Shown: positions 8,600-11,056 of the stretch, piece by piece | Numbering within the stretch: position 1 is the first letter of the stretch | Layout: every line of letters starts with the position of its first letter | Assembly (NCBI GenBank): GCA_910592205.1 | Contig: CAJVPJ010001259.1 | Span: forward strand, 1 to 11,056 | Origin: Paraglomus occultum | Lineage: Eukaryota; Glomeromycota; Glomeromycetes; Paraglomerales; Paraglomeraceae | DNA length: 11,056 nt | Reading direction: 5' to 3' | Notes under the pieces: generated by a model | What the model saw: only the letters and a program-made list of their open reading frames with translations | Databases searched by the model: none | Told to the model about the DNA's origin: nothing | Translations under genes and position numbers: made by a program

Positions 8600-10640
8600 A
8601 CGCAATAAAATTTGAATCATATTGCTATTAAACTGTTTTAGAACTTTCGCAACGTGAAATAAACATGCTTTATTTAATTTACAACGTCTGATATACGTTA
8701 CTGTCTTCTAATAACATATATTGTCTAGTGTTGAATTAAAGATTCGTTGTGTTCACCAAATAGTAAAATTCTCTAATAAGAAATTCTATGTGTGGCCATT
8801 GAACGAATAGTTGTGTTTACTGATAAATATTAGCATTCGAAAATGCGACCAAGTGTTGTTTTCAAGTCAGATAACTCGCACAGTCTTGCTAAATTAACTA
8901 CAGACACGCTGGGCTACTAGCTTGCAATTACGACATTAACAATAACAGAAATCTTATAGTTAGTCGTTTATTAGAGTCAAGTTTAATACTGGTGAAAAAC
9001 CAACTTTTTAATGATTAATCTAAATTCAGTAACTTAGATAAAGCAAACAATATACCATACCAGACATAATTTTAATGAAAAAGCGTACATTTAAAAGAGC
9101 TAATGTCGGTACGTATCATAATCTTAAATACTTGATACACCGTTAACAATGGAATTTATCCATCCCATATGTCTACCAAACCGTCGTTGATGTAGCGTTG
9201 TTTTTATCTTGATGCTTTTAAACGTCAAATTTTATTGGTTTGTGTCAAGCTTTGGACAAAGTTATTTACACTACTTGTGCTGACATCAGTGGTCCGTAAA
9301 TGCGCTCTTTATGCTATTTTTTAATAGACGTAAAAATTAGATTTTGTCCACAATACTTCAAAAAGAGCTCTCAATAATAAAAGCGGTTTATTATGGTTAT
9401 TGCTTACTCCATTAGTGAAGTATCTAATAAACTCTCACTTGTCATAAATTTAACCATACATAATTTGTCTTTATGTTGACTCTATAACCGATCATTTTGT
9501 ACCGATATTTCTATTGCATTTCCGCAACCCATCGTTATCGTATATGCCATCCCGTCATCTGATGGCACTGTCAAGGACGCGACTCTTTGTAACAATTCGT
9601 TCTTTTAAACTCCCAACTGCTAATTTCAAGGTTTTGCTATGATTAAATACTTTTGTAAGTATACACCGCACCGAAACGCCATCTGTTGTTATGTAATTAC
9701 ATTACGATGAATACTTCTTTTTGCTATATTAAAAGGAGAACCCAAGCATAAAATAGTGTATTGTTCGTTTCGATACGTCACAGGATAAATTGAAGTCTAA
9801 ACTAACGGATGATGTCTTCTAAAAAATAGAACGGGTAATATTCTTCCAATATTTTAACTTTTTAATTACACATTAACATGTTTTTATTATATTTCATCTG
9901 CCCAACATAAATTGACCCGTAGGTTAATAGTTTTTGTTAATATAAGCTTCAATGAAATTTGTTAATTGCTTCACAGTTACAGTATTTACAATCGCTAATA
10001 ATTTGAGCAATAAAATAGTAAAATAATAATTTAAATCTGTTTTCTGGAATAACATGGCACATTACATAGAACTGACCGGAATAATCCACATAGGTGTTGT
10101 AAGTATGTGCTGTTCTACATAAAATCTCAACTTGCAATGTTTGAAACATTCTCCAGAGCTTTTATGTGACCTTCAGTAAAATGTCAGCTCCTATCAAATT
10201 TACGGGTTAGTGTTCAATTTACTCGTCTATTTATATATTACCAAAATTAAAATCTCCATAGTTGATAACTCTCTAGCAAATGCTAATTGGATGTTAACCA
10301 AAATGCACAAACCATGCATTAAATCAACAATGTATGACAGCAACGTTAAAGCGCCAAAACTAATCTACGGACTCTGCTTCTATTCTTCTGATACATCTGG
10401 ACATTGTCATCGAAATCAATATTTTAGGTTAGCAAGCTTGTAACGAAAACTGCTTTCAACGGCTATCAGTATGTTTTTCGTATAAATGTCATGATATTAA
10501 GCATCATCAATATCACGTTATGCTATACTACAGATGAGAATTTCTTGCTGTATGGTGGGGGCACAAGTACGCATCAAACAAAAATCGATGCATTTCAAAA
10601 AATAACACAAGCATTAATTCAAATTTAAAAATGTTAACAA
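8600..10640. other. AT-rich intergenic stretch, no supportable gene
   Basis: About 2 kb of visibly AT-rich sequence. I found no domain-like translation on either strand, no tRNA-like B-box, and no long repeat. Short reading frames at 9949-10149 and 10210-10443 have no recognisable content. A 7-bp perfect stem (TGCCATC/GATGGCA, 9-base loop) sits at 9545-9567. Splice-donor-like GTAAGT occurs on the plus strand near 9655 and 10102 without flanking coding sequence. The stretch may hold promoters of genes outside the window. Confidence 0.6.
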
Positions 10641-10647
10641 ATTATGT

Positions 10648-10944
10648 TTAAAAAATTGACAAATTAGATTGTGCGTCAGCATATCCCTGTTCGGCAGCTT
10701 TTTGATACCATTCAACTGCCTTTTGTTCATCTTTTTCTACTCCAGTTCCATTACCATAAGACACACCAAGATTACATTGTGCATTTGCATATCCTTGTTC
10801 AGCTGCCTTTTGATACCATTCAACTGCCTTTTGTTTATCTTTATCTACTCCAGTTCCATTCTCATAACATCAACCAAGATAATCACCTCGCTCAGCTTCA
10901 TTTTCAAACTTTTTGAAAAGGACGTCATGTACAATAAAATCCAT
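10648..10944 (-). pseudogene. Sel1-repeat protein remnant with in-frame TGA
   Basis: Read from ATG at 10944 the minus strand gives 98 codons before TAA at 10648-10650, interrupted by TGA at 10872-10870 (codon 25). After it come two near-identical Sel1 units of about 36 residues: YENGTGVDKDKQKAVEWYQ, KAAEQGYANAQCNLGVSY, GNGTGVEKDEQKAVEWYQ and KAAEQGYADAQSNL. Sel1 units form alpha-alpha solenoids for protein binding. Before the stop, AERGDYLG looks like a unit end missing a few residues of the usual A.AQ..LG motif. The TGA stands where LGWCYENG would have Trp. With only about 2.5 units and no partner domain such as a kinase, I call it a broken copy. Expression from a downstream start cannot be excluded. 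Confidence 0.65.
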
Positions 10945-11000
10945 GTTTGTTATGGCTTGATAGTACTACTCGGTATAATATATTACCGTAGACCACTGAC

Positions 11001-11051
11001 TAAAGTACCCCGGGTATTTTACATTTCCCACTTTTTAGAGGGGTACTTTAC
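11001..11051. repeat. Inverted/direct repeat cluster at right edge (TAAAGTACCCC)
   Basis: TAAAGTACCCC at 11001-11011 and GGGGTACTTTA at 11040-11050 are perfect 11-bp reverse complements with a 28-base spacer. Between them GGGTATTTTAC (11012-11022) repeats GGGTACTTTAC (11041-11051) with one mismatch, so the motif is present three times. The layout suits the terminal repeat of a MITE or DNA transposon, or a hairpin. The window ends too soon to find a second end. Confidence 0.5.
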
Positions 11052-11056
11052 TCGGG

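Noticed and set aside
9545-9567. Stem-loop TGCCATC/GATGGCA as a terminator or small RNA
   Set aside because: A lone 7-bp stem in a eukaryotic spacer with no neighbouring gene end is not enough to call a functional element.
9949-10149. Minus-strand 66-codon frame
   Set aside because: No domain or splice signals in register; Tyr/Cys/Ile-rich composition typical of random AT-rich sequence.
10210-10443. Plus-strand 77-codon frame
   Set aside because: No recognisable domain, no promoter support beyond AT-richness, and no neighbouring exon.
8600-10640. tRNA, rRNA or CRISPR-like structures in the AT-rich spacer
   Set aside because: No A/B-box pair, no conserved rRNA segment and no regularly spaced direct repeats were found by eye.
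10671-10916. Plus-strand 81-codon frame with an internal repeat
   Set aside because: The repeat is the antisense image of the two Sel1 units on the minus strand.

Overview
This is a eukaryotic nuclear fragment. The genes are broken by short introns (49 to 100 nt) with GT..AG borders. It is most likely fungal and probably from an arbuscular mycorrhizal fungus (Glomeromycotina). That assignment is inferred from three things: an RNF213-like giant E3 ligase, Sel1-repeat sequence of the kind those genomes carry in large numbers, and the contrast between moderately GC-rich genes and AT-rich spacers. The species cannot be fixed from the sequence.

Left half (1-6056, minus strand): the first four exons of a very large gene whose product I read as an RNF213/mysterin-type AAA+ E3 ubiquitin ligase. 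About 1,942 residues are visible: a long disordered acidic N-terminus with short tandem repeats, a CBM20 carbohydrate-binding domain, then a long helical stalk. The reading frame is still open at base 1, so the AAA+ motor, RING and E3 shell would lie outside the window.

Centre (6057-6563): a compact divergent promoter with a TATA-like element for each side, a perfect 12-bp palindrome containing E-boxes, and a perfect TGACTCA bZIP-type site.

Right of centre (6564-7893, plus strand): a four-exon gene that splices to a 356-residue protein with three domains in order: a RING-like zinc finger, a ubiquitin-like domain and a TerD (tellurium-resistance/stress) domain. I reconstructed its splicing from phase and domain continuity. 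The combination, placed head to head with an RNF213-type ligase, is the most interesting thing here. Both products point to ubiquitin signalling and a possible cell-autonomous defence or stress pathway.

Right flank (7894-11056): a 3' end with a poly(A) signal, a possible small spliced minus-strand gene (8175-8470), about 2 kb of AT-rich spacer with no supportable gene, a broken two-and-a-half-repeat Sel1 remnant on the minus strand (10648-10944) with TGA at an expected Trp codon, and a repeat cluster at the right edge (11001-11051) that may be the end of a mobile element.
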